Source: Chloroflexota bacterium (lineage in GTDB: Bacteria; Chloroflexota; Anaerolineae; Anaerolineales; E44-bin32). Taken from it: a DNA stretch of 61,454 nucleotides. The stretch is taken from NCBI GenBank assembly GCA_022561385.1, contig JADFRG010000015.1, positions 1-61,454 on the forward strand, in the 5' to 3' direction. This document shows, piece by piece, positions 1 through 7,527 of this stretch (its first letter is position 1; the number at the start of each line of letters is the position of its first letter). The position numbers and the translations under genes were made by a program. The notes beneath the pieces are model-generated. The model was not told the origin of the DNA, did not search any database, and saw nothing but the letters and a program-made list of their open reading frames with translations.

Positions 1-2
1 AA

Positions 3-2189
3 GCTCAGAAGCGGCGCGGCGATATGCTCGAGGATGAAGTCGCCGAGCGCGTGAGGCAGCTGCAGAAGAATCAGAAGGGGCTGCTCGATCTGCTGAGCTC
101 GCTGCCGGACGGGATCCTGGTTGTCGAGCCGGGTGGTAAAGTCGTGCTTAGCAGCCCGGTCGGGGAACGCTGGCTGGCGCAGGATCAGAAAACCGAAGAT
201 CGCCCGATTCACACATTCATCATCCAGATCCACGCCGAAATGCCGGAACCGAGTGCCGACGTCACGGTCAATGGCGTCGAGCTCCACCTCATGTCGGCCG
301 ATTTTCGGGACGACGGGGAAGTCAAACGCAAGGCAGTCATCATCCGAGAGATCGAAGAGGACCGAGCGGGCGCGGGCAGCCTGGTCACCGAAGCGGTGAT
401 GGGCATCAAGAAGGGGCTCGCCACGCTCTATGAGCAGGGCTTGGGCACGGAGGTAGTTCTCAACGTCGCCAGCCAATTCGCGGTATTGGAACAATTGCAG
501 GGCTGGTCGGTCGGCACCGGCCAGCTAGCCGGTGACAAGGCGCCGCACGCGTCCGCCTCGAGTCCAGCGCAGACACAAGCGACCCGGTCAGAGCCGGCTC
601 CCGTGCCTACTCAGACTCCTGCGCAACCGGAACCCGCTCCGCCGAAGTCTGCCCCGGGACCCGCACCCGCAAATGCCCCGCCAGAACCTGCGCAATTGGA
701 GCCCGCTCCGGCGCAGACTGCCTCCGGAGCCGGCGAGGTGACATTGGCCCCACCCTTTACGATTCCTCGCGAGCGCACGCCGACCGCCGAGTTGGACGGC
801 CCGAGGCTCAACACCTCCGAACTTCAGGAGGCACTGCGCGCCGCTGCGCAGCCAGATGCTCCGCAGGTTGCAGCCGAGCCCCCGACGGAGAATTCGACCC
901 CATCGGGAATCGTGGCTGAACCCATTGAGCGCCAGGCCCCGCAGACACCCATCGTAGATCCGGCGGTCGAAACACTGATATCAGGTTCCACGCCTGAGCC
1001 GGAGACTTCCCAAGAGGTCGCGGCACCTGCTGAAAAGGCAGCGCCTGTCGAACCCCCCCCAGCACGAGAACCCCGGCCGCCGGTCGAGGCCGTGGCTTCG
1101 CCTAAGGATGCGGATCCGATCAAGGCTGCGACCCCGGAATCTGCCGAACCACCAGCTCCCGCGGCAGCACCAGTCGGGCAGGCTGCACCAGCGGTTCCCG
1201 TAGATGATGCTCCGCGTGCGGCTCCGGTCCAGGCGCCTCTACCTGCGGCTCCGGTCGGGGCCCCTCCACCTGCGGGGCCAATAGAGGATGCTGCAAATGC
1301 GGCTCCCGTTCAGGCGCCTACATCTGCGATGCCGGTCGAGGCCGCTCCACAGCCAGTTCCGGCGGAGGCCCCTGCTCCCTCCCCTCCGCCGGAGGTCGAG
1401 ACATCTTTAGAGCCGGGAACACCACCCGCAGAACTCCCAGCTTCTATCCCGGAAGATGAGACTCCTGCGCCTGCTTGGGAAGAGCCGGGTATCTCCAGCA
1501 CCGACGGGGATCCGACTCCCGAGCCCGAAACCTTTCCTCGCATGGAATCGGGCACAGGCGAAGTTCCCTCCTGGATCGACGGTATCGGAGCAATTACGGA
1601 TCCCGACCTCCTCTCCGACTTCGAATTCGAGCCCGAACAGCCGGAAGCTTCATTCCCGGAAGCTCAAACCGGCGAATTGCTGGATGACGATTCCATGTTT
1701 AATGCGCGCGTCATTCCCGAAGAGGTGAACGCCAAGCTCAAGACACCGGTCGAGCTACCCAGCGCGAACGGCAATCAGGAGCCTGCTCCGCCCCGGCACG
1801 ATGGGCCGATCACGATTCAGGCCGCCCAGGCAGACACCCAGATATTCCGCAAGGTGCTCGCCGGACTGTCTGGAGCTGAGGTCTTGAGTGGAAACTACGA
1901 CCAGCCGGAAGAGGGGCTTCCAGAAAGTAATGGGGGCACCGCTTCTAAGCCTGAAGCGGGCCTAAATGAGCTGCGCACGGAGTTCTCGGAAGCTCCCGCG
2001 AGCGACCCACCCAACGAACCTATAGATACATTACCGGCGGAGGTTGCAGGGGCATCTGCGGAGGAACTACGCCAGGCGCGGGAGCCCGATTCGGAGCCAG
2101 AACCGGTCCATGCCAGCCCGGCAAATTGGCCCCCCACTCTGCCCACAAAGGACGACGATTGGGACGAAGAGCTCGACGTCACCGGTTAG
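3..2189 (+). CDS. PAS-like, Pro/Ala-rich protein, 5' partial
   Basis: Open reading runs through the left edge of the window, so the true start may lie outside; the first in-window ATG is at 24. The visible N terminus has a helix rich in charged residues and then a PAS-like segment (LPDGILVVEPGGKVVLSS) at about residues 25-105 counted from that ATG. From about 170 to 500 the protein is a low-complexity linker of Pro, Ala and Glu with repeated PVQAP/PAPAPS-like units, and the tail is acidic (DDDWDEELDVTG). No kinase, GGDEF or HTH domain follows, so the output is unknown. It may be the C-terminal part of a larger sensor or scaffold. The ORF is certain; the function is not. Confidence 0.7.
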   Translation, partial: AQKRRGDMLEDEVAERVRQLQKNQKGLLDLLSSLPDGILVVEPGGKVVLSSPVGERWLAQDQKTEDRPIHTFIIQIHAEMPEPSADVTVNGVELHLMSADFRDDGEVKRKAVIIREIEEDRAGAGSLVTEAVMGIKKGLATLYEQGLGTEVVLNVASQFAVLEQLQGWSVGTGQLAGDKAPHASASSPAQTQATRSEPAPVPTQTPAQPEPAPPKSAPGPAPANAPPEPAQLEPAPAQTASGAGEVTLAPPFTIPRERTPTAELDGPRLNTSELQEALRAAAQPDAPQVAAEPPTENSTPSGIVAEPIERQAPQTPIVDPAVETLISGSTPEPETSQEVAAPAEKAAPVEPPPAREPRPPVEAVASPKDADPIKAATPESAEPPAPAAAPVGQAAPAVPVDDAPRAAPVQAPLPAAPVGAPPPAGPIEDAANAAPVQAPTSAMPVEAAPQPVPAEAPAPSPPPEVETSLEPGTPPAELPASIPEDETPAPAWEEPGISSTDGDPTPEPETFPRMESGTGEVPSWIDGIGAITDPDLLSDFEFEPEQPEASFPEAQTGELLDDDSMFNARVIPEEVNAKLKTPVELPSANGNQEPAPPRHDGPITIQAAQADTQIFRKVLAGLSGAEVLSGNYDQPEEGLPESNGGTASKPEAGLNELRTEFSEAPASDPPNEPIDTLPAEVAGASAEELRQAREPDSEPEPVHASPANWPPTLPTKDDDWDEELDVTG

Positions 2190-2210
2190 CGCCAACCTCC
2201 AGAAAACTAA

Positions 2211-2245
2211 ACTCCCCGGCGGAAATAGCTCACCGGGGAGTTTTT
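2211..2245. terminator. Bidirectional intrinsic terminator
   Basis: A perfect 9-bp stem (ACTCCCCGG / CCGGGGAGT) is followed by TTTT on the plus strand; on the minus strand the same stem is followed by TTTAGTTTTC. It sits between two convergent genes and can serve both. Confidence 0.85.
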
Positions 2246-2266
2246 ATGCTTCTGAACTGTTAGGAA

Positions 2267-3325
2267 CTACGGCGCAGCCGGTTCTGTTGGGGTCGTCCCG
2301 GTCGTGCTCCCCTCAAGCGACGGAAACGACGGGAGGGGCAGCAAGAGTGGGTTGTTGGAGGGCAACAGCATCACCTGGATGCCGGGTGCCAACCTCTGGA
2401 CGTACTCAAAGGTGATCAGATCCGGATTAAGCGCCAACGCCGCAGCCAGCAGCTCCAGCGCGGTGGCCTCCGCCTGGGCCTCGATCACGCGCGCTTGTGC
2501 CAGACCCTCGGCGTTAATAACAGCCGCATCGGCTCGGCCGCGGGCAGTTGCACGGGCCTGCTCCGCCTCCTGGGTGCGCTGGTCAACGACAAAAACCGCC
2601 TGTTGGGCCAGCTGCTCGGCGATCTGCTTCTGCTCGACCGAAGCGGCGTACTCCGGTGAGAAGGCGATGTTACGGAGCACAAAGTCGTGCAAGATCAGTC
2701 CGCCCTCGACCATTGTCTCGTTCAGCTCGCCCTCGATCAAGGCGCTCAGCGCAAAGCGCTGTGTGCTGTAGACTTCCTCAATCCCAAACTGTGAGACCGC
2801 ATCCCGGATGATGCCGCGTACTTGAGGACGGATGAGATTGTCGATGTACCGCCCCTGCCACTTCTTGTGAGTTTCTACTACGGTATCCGGCCGCAGGGAG
2901 AAGATCACCGAGGCATCGACCCTGACAATCTGTCCGTCGGAAGTACGCGCCTCCACCGAATCATCTCCGATGATCTGGCCTTCTTGGGGTGAGATAGACA
3001 TGGTGTAGGTCTGCCGGGAGACCGGATAGTGGAGAACGTTCTCGAGGAACGGAACCACGAAATTCAAACCCGGCTGCAGCTCTTCAGGACGGATGCCCTC
3101 GTCCAACGCCGAGATCACGACCCCACGATCGGTCGGTTGGACAAAAACAATGCTGGCCCCGATCACCGTGGCTATCAGCGCCACCACAATCGATCCGATG
3201 ATGAGCCCGACGGCTCCCCGGAACGATTGTCCGCGGGTAGCGCGCATCACGGTCAGTCCGATAACAACAATCACCACGATCCAGGCGATGGTGGCGATTC
3301 CACTTACAACAGCACCGACGTTCAT
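2267..3325 (-). CDS. SPFH/prohibitin-family membrane protein
   Basis: A 352-residue protein with two N-terminal hydrophobic segments (about 5-27 and 37-62), then an SPFH/Band 7 domain (about 63-240) and an Ala/Glu/Gln-rich coiled coil (about 225-300) typical of prohibitin and HflK/C relatives. The C terminus is a short Pro/Ser/Thr tail. Family members form oligomeric membrane scaffolds that modulate proteases and membrane domains; the partner here cannot be told. The start is supported by a strong ribosome site (AAGGAGGAG) five bases upstream of ATG. It stands alone, with a shared terminator on its 3' side. Confidence 0.9.
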   Translation of the reverse strand: MNVGAVVSGIATIAWIVVIVVIGLTVMRATRGQSFRGAVGLIIGSIVVALIATVIGASIVFVQPTDRGVVISALDEGIRPEELQPGLNFVVPFLENVLHYPVSRQTYTMSISPQEGQIIGDDSVEARTSDGQIVRVDASVIFSLRPDTVVETHKKWQGRYIDNLIRPQVRGIIRDAVSQFGIEEVYSTQRFALSALIEGELNETMVEGGLILHDFVLRNIAFSPEYAASVEQKQIAEQLAQQAVFVVDQRTQEAEQARATARGRADAAVINAEGLAQARVIEAQAEATALELLAAALALNPDLITFEYVQRLAPGIQVMLLPSNNPLLLPLPSFPSLEGSTTGTTPTEPAAP

Positions 3326-3495
3326 CTACTCCTCCTTAGCTTATCAAAGCGGCAAATAAGGCCCTGATTCATGTGGCCCCGGGGATTTTACCATGTGGCC
3401 CCTTTGACCCCGCCTGACCTCTCATCGACTTAGTAGCCACCTTATTAGGGTCGCCCCCGTGTGCATCCCCAAATCATCCGCGTTGCTCCGCACCG

Positions 3496-3933
3496 TTACC
3501 GCTCGATCATCAGCGTCACGGGCCCGTCGTTCTCGATCTCGACCAGCATGTTGGCCCCGAATATGCCGGTGCTTGTCGCAACACCATGGTCTCGTAGATA
3601 ACCCGTAAACTTTTCCACGAGCGGCTCCGCAATTTCTGGGTCCGCAGCATGAATGAAGCTCGGGCGTCGCCCCTTGCTCACATCTCCGTACAAGGTGAAT
3701 TGAGACACGACCAGGGCCTCGCCCCCCGACTCGAGAAGGGAGCGATTCATCTTCCCACTCTCATCTACAAACACCCGCAGATTGGCACACTTTGCCGCCA
3801 ACCAACGCGCCTCGTCTTCAGAATCCTGGTCTCCCACCCCGAGCAGGATGACCATGCCCGGCCCAATTTCGGCCAGGGTTTCCTCCTCAACGCTCACCCG
3901 GCCGCGCCGCACCCGCTGGACGAGCGCCTTCAT
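3496..3933 (-). CDS. dtd: D-aminoacyl-tRNA deacylase
   Basis: Removes D-amino acids mischarged on tRNA. The 145-residue product from the ATG at 3933 has the family's two active-site motifs, SQFTLYGD and the Gly-Pro element NDGPVTL near the C terminus, and the normal length. A longer in-frame start at 3963 would add ten residues that overlap the preceding gene and are not needed. It begins 4 bases after the stop of the selW-like selenoprotein gene and is probably translated from the same transcript. Confidence 0.95.
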   Translation of the reverse strand: MKALVQRVRRGRVSVEEETLAEIGPGMVILLGVGDQDSEDEARWLAAKCANLRVFVDESGKMNRSLLESGGEALVVSQFTLYGDVSKGRRPSFIHAADPEIAEPLVEKFTGYLRDHGVATSTGIFGANMLVEIENDGPVTLMIER

Positions 3934-3937
3934 TGGG

Positions 3938-4183
3938 CTACTCTCCGGCCGGGGCCAGCGCATGAACCAGGCCGAGCACCTCGCCTGCTTCCGCGTGCCG
4001 GCCGGTCTTCAGTTTTGAGTAGACCAGTTGATCGTCCACCGTCACTTCGAAGCGGCCGCCCTCGGAAGGGATCAGGACGATGGACTTGATGTGCAATTCG
4101 AATTGTTTGGTCAGCTCGGCCATCAGACTGATGGCCCGGTCTGTGTAGTGTCAAACCTTGCAGTAGACGATAGAAATTTCCAC
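3938..4183 (-). CDS. selW: SelW-family (Rdx) selenoprotein, UGA = Sec
   Basis: An 81-residue thioredoxin-fold redox protein of the SelW/SelT/SelH family. Translation from GTG at 4183 (SD AGGGAG, 8 bases upstream) gives an N terminus with the redox motif Y-C-K-V-U: Cys8 and, at codon 11 (4151-4153), an in-frame TGA. After it the frame continues as HYTDRAISLMAELTKQF, then the family hallmarks LIPSEGGRFEVTVDDQLVYS and KLKTGR, ending at TAG. In the family this position is Cys or Sec (CxxC/CxxU). Read conventionally, the gene would start at ATG 4123 and lose the active site. A hairpin follows the UGA. No Sec machinery genes lie in the window. It is 4 bases from dtd. Confidence 0.9.
4118..4136 (-). 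promoter_or_regulatory. Candidate bacterial SECIS hairpin (selW)
   Basis: Starting 14 bases after the in-frame UGA, GGCCATC and GATGGCC form a perfect 7-bp stem around the loop AGTCT. The distance and a G-U-containing apical loop match the known layout of bacterial SECIS elements bound by SelB (the E. coli fdhF loop is AGGUCU). The sequence is also coding. Confidence 0.7.
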
Positions 4184-4251
4184 TTTTGACTCTCCCTGAT
4201 TTAGGTGGATCCGATTGGGATTCTACTATTTGTCAATGATCTGCTCGCATG

Positions 4252-4280
4252 TTCAGGCAGCTTGCATCGTGTGAGATAAT
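4252..4280 (+). promoter_or_regulatory. Probable promoter of the YtxH-like gene
   Basis: TTCAGG and GATAAT are separated by 17 bases, with the start codon 34 bases beyond the -10. The -35 match is only fair. Confidence 0.4.
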
Positions 4281-4314
4281 GCAGGGTGAAATTGTAAACC
4301 TCGGGAGGTGTGTG

Positions 4315-4557
4315 ATGCGTAAGTTCGCATCTTTTGTGTTTGGGTCGGTGATAGGCGCCCTGTTCGGCGTCGTGGTCGCCCTGTTGATCGCCCCTAGTTC
4401 TGGGGAAGAGCTTCAGGCCAGAGCAAGAGAGCGGGTCAGCAATCTCCGCGATGAAGTTCAAAATGCCTATAAGATGAGGGCGGCCCAGCTGCAAGCGGAG
4501 CTGGAGGCCCTGAGTACCGGTTCCGAAGACGACGAGCAGCCCCCGGATTCGGACTGA
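4315..4557 (+). CDS. YtxH-like small membrane protein
   Basis: An 80-residue protein: a short basic N terminus, one hydrophobic helix with glycine spacing (FVFGSVIGALFGVVVALLIA), the characteristic turn APSSGEE, and then an amphipathic, charged helix and an acidic tail. This is the pattern of YtxH-domain proteins, often stress-related and membrane-anchored; the biochemical role is unknown. The ATG at 4315 is preceded by a strong ribosome site (GGGAGGTG), so an upstream in-frame ATG at 4249 is not favoured. It is monocistronic, with a terminator 28 bases after the stop. Confidence 0.8.
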   Translation: MRKFASFVFGSVIGALFGVVVALLIAPSSGEELQARARERVSNLRDEVQNAYKMRAAQLQAELEALSTGSEDDEQPPDSD

Positions 4558-4584
4558 CCGACCTCGGTTCAGGAAATAAGGGAG

Positions 4585-4612
4585 ATCGGGCTCATGTGGG
4601 GCCCGATTTCCA
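4585..4612 (+). terminator. Intrinsic terminator of the YtxH-like gene
   Basis: ATCGGGC and GCCCGAT form a 7-bp stem with a 9-base loop, followed by TTTCC. The U tract is short. Confidence 0.6.
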
Positions 4613-4624
4613 TTTAATCCGAAA

Positions 4625-6040
4625 TTATTGCCGCTGCGGCCTGGCCAGCGTCTCATCGTCCGGCCGCACGATCGGAAGGCGGACAGTGAAGCGGCTTCCC
4701 CGCCCCACGACACTCTGGGCTTCCAGACTGCCTCCGTGCGCCTGCACGATCTCACGCGAAATCGCCAATCCGAGCCCCGCCCCGCGCGGTCCGCTCCCAG
4801 AACGAGATTTGTCGAGCTGATAGAAACGCTCGAAGATGCGGGAAAGTTCTTCCGAAGATATGCCGGGCCCAGTGTCGTCTACGTGGACCGTAACCCAGCC
4901 AGAGCTCACCTCGGTCTTGAGCCGCACCTCTCCGCCTTCGGGCGTGTATGTCAAGGCGTTGTCGATCAAGTTCGTGAAAACCTGTGCCAGTCGGTCCCCA
5001 TCTCCGATCAGCTTCGGCAGTGGTTCCATAGGATTTTGGATGCGAATATTCTTCTTGTCAGCCTTGAGTTTGAGCCTCTCCACGATGGCGGCCAATATCG
5101 CTCCCAAATCGACCGGCCTGCGGTCCAGCGGGGCCTGACCGGCGTCCATCCGAGCCAGGTCCAACAGCTGCTCCACCAGCCGCCCCAGTCGATCGGATTC
5201 ATCATAAATCACGCCTGCCGCGTTCTTGACGTCCGAGGCGGTGCCGTCCAGGATCGCTTGTGCATAACCCTGTATGGATGTCAGAGGAGTTCGCAGGTCG
5301 TGGGAGACGTTTGCCACAAAGTCTCGCATCGCCTGTTGACTTCCCTGAACCTGCTGGACCATCTCGTTGAAGGAAGTTGCCAGGCTGTGAGCCTCATCCG
5401 GGCCGGAGGGAGCCAACCGCTGGTCATAGTCGCCGGCCGCCACCGAACGGGCGGCTTCCGCGGTTTTCTTCAGTGGAGCCGAGACCCAGCGCGAGATCAA
5501 CCAGGCGAGAACGAGGGACGCCGCCAGCGCTACGAGCGCCGCGCGCAGGATGAGCGGCAACAGGAGCTCCTGACCGATGGCCGCCACCGGATTGGGCCTG
5601 GGTGCGAGTAGGAGCAGCGACCTTCCTTCACCCACGGGTTGAGCGACGTACAGCCAGCGATTGAAGAGCCCTCCGTACCCACCGTGTGTGTCTTCCTCGC
5701 TCGAAGCAGCCGCTTGGATCACCTCCGCCGGCGGTGGCTCGTCGCCAGGACGAGTGTCGGTAAGGATCGCTCCCTCATGCCCCACGATCATGCCGCGCGC
5801 ATTGGGCACGCCAAGGTTTCGGAAGGCGGCGTTGAGGCGATCGGTTCCAAGGAACTGCAGCACACGCGGCCCTCGCTCGGCCACAAGCTCCGCCGCGCCC
5901 CGAAGCCGCCTGGTCGTTAGTTCGTCCAGTTGGCGACTGTTGATCAGGAAGACCAACAGGCTCACGGCTACGAGAATCAGCACCAGCGCGCTGACCAGCA
6001 TATGTGTCAGCAGTAGGCGGGCCCGCAGCGAGCGAAACAT
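4625..6040 (-). CDS. Sensor histidine kinase (HAMP, HisKA, HATPase)
   Basis: A 471-residue membrane sensor kinase. Helix 1 at about 12-34, an extracytoplasmic sensor domain of about 120 residues with no recognised ligand motif, helix 2 at about 160-185, a HAMP linker, then the H-box (VSHDLRTPLTSI, phosphorylated His near 246). The ATPase domain has an N-box (NLIDNALTYTPEGG), DTGPGI, ERFYQLD and GAGLGLAI, so all catalytic motifs are intact. It is the PhoR/BaeS-type partner of the response regulator encoded immediately upstream on the same strand; the two reading frames overlap by one base, indicating translational coupling. The signal sensed is unknown. Confidence 0.95.
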   Translation of the reverse strand: MFRSLRARLLLTHMLVSALVLILVAVSLLVFLINSRQLDELTTRRLRGAAELVAERGPRVLQFLGTDRLNAAFRNLGVPNARGMIVGHEGAILTDTRPGDEPPPAEVIQAAASSEEDTHGGYGGLFNRWLYVAQPVGEGRSLLLLAPRPNPVAAIGQELLLPLILRAALVALAASLVLAWLISRWVSAPLKKTAEAARSVAAGDYDQRLAPSGPDEAHSLATSFNEMVQQVQGSQQAMRDFVANVSHDLRTPLTSIQGYAQAILDGTASDVKNAAGVIYDESDRLGRLVEQLLDLARMDAGQAPLDRRPVDLGAILAAIVERLKLKADKKNIRIQNPMEPLPKLIGDGDRLAQVFTNLIDNALTYTPEGGEVRLKTEVSSGWVTVHVDDTGPGISSEELSRIFERFYQLDKSRSGSGPRGAGLGLAISREIVQAHGGSLEAQSVVGRGSRFTVRLPIVRPDDETLARPQRQ

Positions 6041-6717
6041 CAGACGACCAGCTTGTAGCCCACGCCTGTGACGGTCTCGATCTGTACCTGGCTGCCCTTG
6101 ATGCGTTTACGAAGGTGAGCCACATGGACGTCCACAGTTCGGGTCTGGCCGTAAAAATCATATCCCCAGGCGAGATTGAGCAGCTTGTCCCGGCTCAGCA
6201 CGATCCCCTTGTTCTCTCCAAAGGCCTGCAGGAGATCAAATTCTTTGGTGCGCAACTCGATCTGCTTGCCTCCAACCGTTACCTCTCTGCGGGCCGGATC
6301 GATGGTGAGATCGGCCAGGTGAAGAGGTTTTTCGTTCGGACGCGGCGACGGATCGGCCCGGCGCAGGATCGCCTTGACCCGTGCCACCAGCTCGCGCGGA
6401 TTGAAGGGTTTGGTGAGGTAGTCGTCGGCCCCCAATTCCAGCCCCACGATCTTGTCGACGTCGTCGTCGCGCGCGGTGAGCATGATAATCGGGACGTCTG
6501 AGTTCACGCGTGTCTGGCGACAGACCTCAAACCCGTTGACTTCGGGCAGCATGAGATCCAGGACCATCAGCGCCGGCTCGAGCTCCTGGATTTTCTCCAA
6601 TGCCTGAGCACCATCCATAGCAGAATCGACTCGATAACCCTCGCGCTCCAGATACATCCTGACAAGATCCACGATGTTGGGTTCGTCGTCGACTACCAAG
6701 ATGCGTTCACCTGACAT
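6040..6717 (-). CDS. OmpR/PhoP-family response regulator
   Basis: A 225-residue transcription regulator. The receiver domain has the acidic pair (VVDDEPN), the phosphoacceptor Asp near residue 52 in VLDLMLP, Thr in MLTARD, and Lys in LTKPF. The C-terminal winged helix carries RTKEFDLL and RTVDVHVAHLRKRI. It is first in the operon with the histidine kinase. The ribosome site is GGAGCTGATAA before ATG. A decayed copy of this ribosome site and the first 16 or so codons lies just upstream. Confidence 0.95.
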   Translation of the reverse strand: MSGERILVVDDEPNIVDLVRMYLEREGYRVDSAMDGAQALEKIQELEPALMVLDLMLPEVNGFEVCRQTRVNSDVPIIMLTARDDDVDKIVGLELGADDYLTKPFNPRELVARVKAILRRADPSPRPNEKPLHLADLTIDPARREVTVGGKQIELRTKEFDLLQAFGENKGIVLSRDKLLNLAWGYDFYGQTRTVDVHVAHLRKRIKGSQVQIETVTGVGYKLVV

Positions 6718-6751
6718 TTATCAGCTCCAGAATCCTCATTATCGATCCTCC

Positions 6752-6809
6752 AATATTGGGTTCGTCGTCGACAACCAGAATACGTTCACCCTGCCATCTA
6801 TCCGCTCCG
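6752..6809 (-). pseudogene. Decayed duplicate of the response-regulator 5' end
   Basis: About 57 bases repeat, with a few substitutions, the ribosome site and first codons of the adjacent response regulator (compare 6673-6728). It still encodes GERILVVDDEPNI, but one extra G after the start codon shifts the frame. It is a remnant of a tandem duplication with the rest of the copy lost. Confidence 0.75.
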
Positions 6810-6890
6810 ATTCCGGGCCGGTAGCCCGGGTTACATCGGATGCCATCGACCTGAGCTAAGCTTTCAGCGCATCCGAATTTATCGGACGCC

Positions 6891-6935
6891 CAGGGCCCCG
6901 CACCCTCCCCAGCCGAGCGGGGTCCCTGCGTTTTT
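6891..6935 (+). terminator. Terminator-like hairpin, plus orientation
   Basis: CAGGGCCCCGC pairs with GCGGGGTCCCTG (one bulged T), followed by CG and TTTTT. No plus-strand gene precedes it and the neighbours are on the minus strand, so it may end antisense transcription or belong to the decayed region. In the minus direction no T run follows. Confidence 0.45.
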
Positions 6936-6967
6936 GTTCGGCTTTTGCGTAATTTCTGCGAGTCCCG

Positions 6968-7366
6968 CTAACTGCTCCCAACCCACGCGATCGCTTCGAT
7001 CTCGACCGACGCCCCCCCAGGAAGCGCAGTGACCTGTACCGTCGAGCGCGCGGGCGGGTCGGCGTCGAAAACCTCACCGTAAACCTCGTTCATTGTGGCA
7101 AACTCTTGTAAATTTGTCATGAAAACGGTGGTTTTTACGACCCGATCAATCGAACTGCCGCCGGCCTCCAGTACCTTGCTCAGATTGGCCAGCGCCTGCC
7201 TAGTCTCTGCGGCGACGCCGCCATCTACTAAGGAACCTTTATCCGGATCCACTCCCGTGGTCCCCGAAGCAAAAACCATATCTGCCACCCGAATCCCCGG
7301 CGAATAAGGGCCGATCGGCTTGGCTCCGTCGCTTGGTACGATGACCTCTCGTATGCTGCCGCTCAT
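6968..7366 (-). CDS. ridA: RidA-family enamine/imine deaminase
   Basis: A 132-residue YjgF/YER057c/UK114-family protein. These trimers hydrolyse reactive 2-aminoacrylate-type enamines formed by PLP enzymes. The active-site Arg is in PPARSTVQV and the conserved glutamate in VEIEAIAWV; the N-terminal IGPYSPG signature is present. A good ribosome site (GGGAGGA) lies before ATG. It is separated from leuS by a terminator, so it is probably transcribed on its own. Confidence 0.93.
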   Translation of the reverse strand: MSGSIREVIVPSDGAKPIGPYSPGIRVADMVFASGTTGVDPDKGSLVDGGVAAETRQALANLSKVLEAGGSSIDRVVKTTVFMTNLQEFATMNEVYGEVFDADPPARSTVQVTALPGGASVEIEAIAWVGSS

Positions 7367-7468
7367 TTCGATCCTCCCTGCTCTCGAGTCGGTCTCTCAA
7401 GAGCTTCATCCATCCAATTCTCCACAACGTCCGGCCAATATTGCAGAAGCGTCTGATTTTCGCAAGCA

Positions 7469-7500
7469 TGAAAGAAGCGCGCTCAATATCGGAGCGCGCT
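7469..7500 (-). terminator. Intrinsic terminator of leuS
   Basis: Read on the minus strand, AGCGCGCTC and GAGCGCGCT make a perfect 9-bp stem with a 7-base loop, followed by TTCTTTC. It lies 27 bases after the leuS stop. Confidence 0.75.
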
Positions 7501-7527
7501 CTGCGACCGAGGGTGAACTCCAGATCT

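Noticed and set aside
3938..4123. Short ORF from ATG 4123 as a complete protein
   Set aside because: It lacks the redox motif of its own family; the frame continues through TGA 4151-4153 to a GTG with a ribosome site, so the longer Sec-containing form is preferred.
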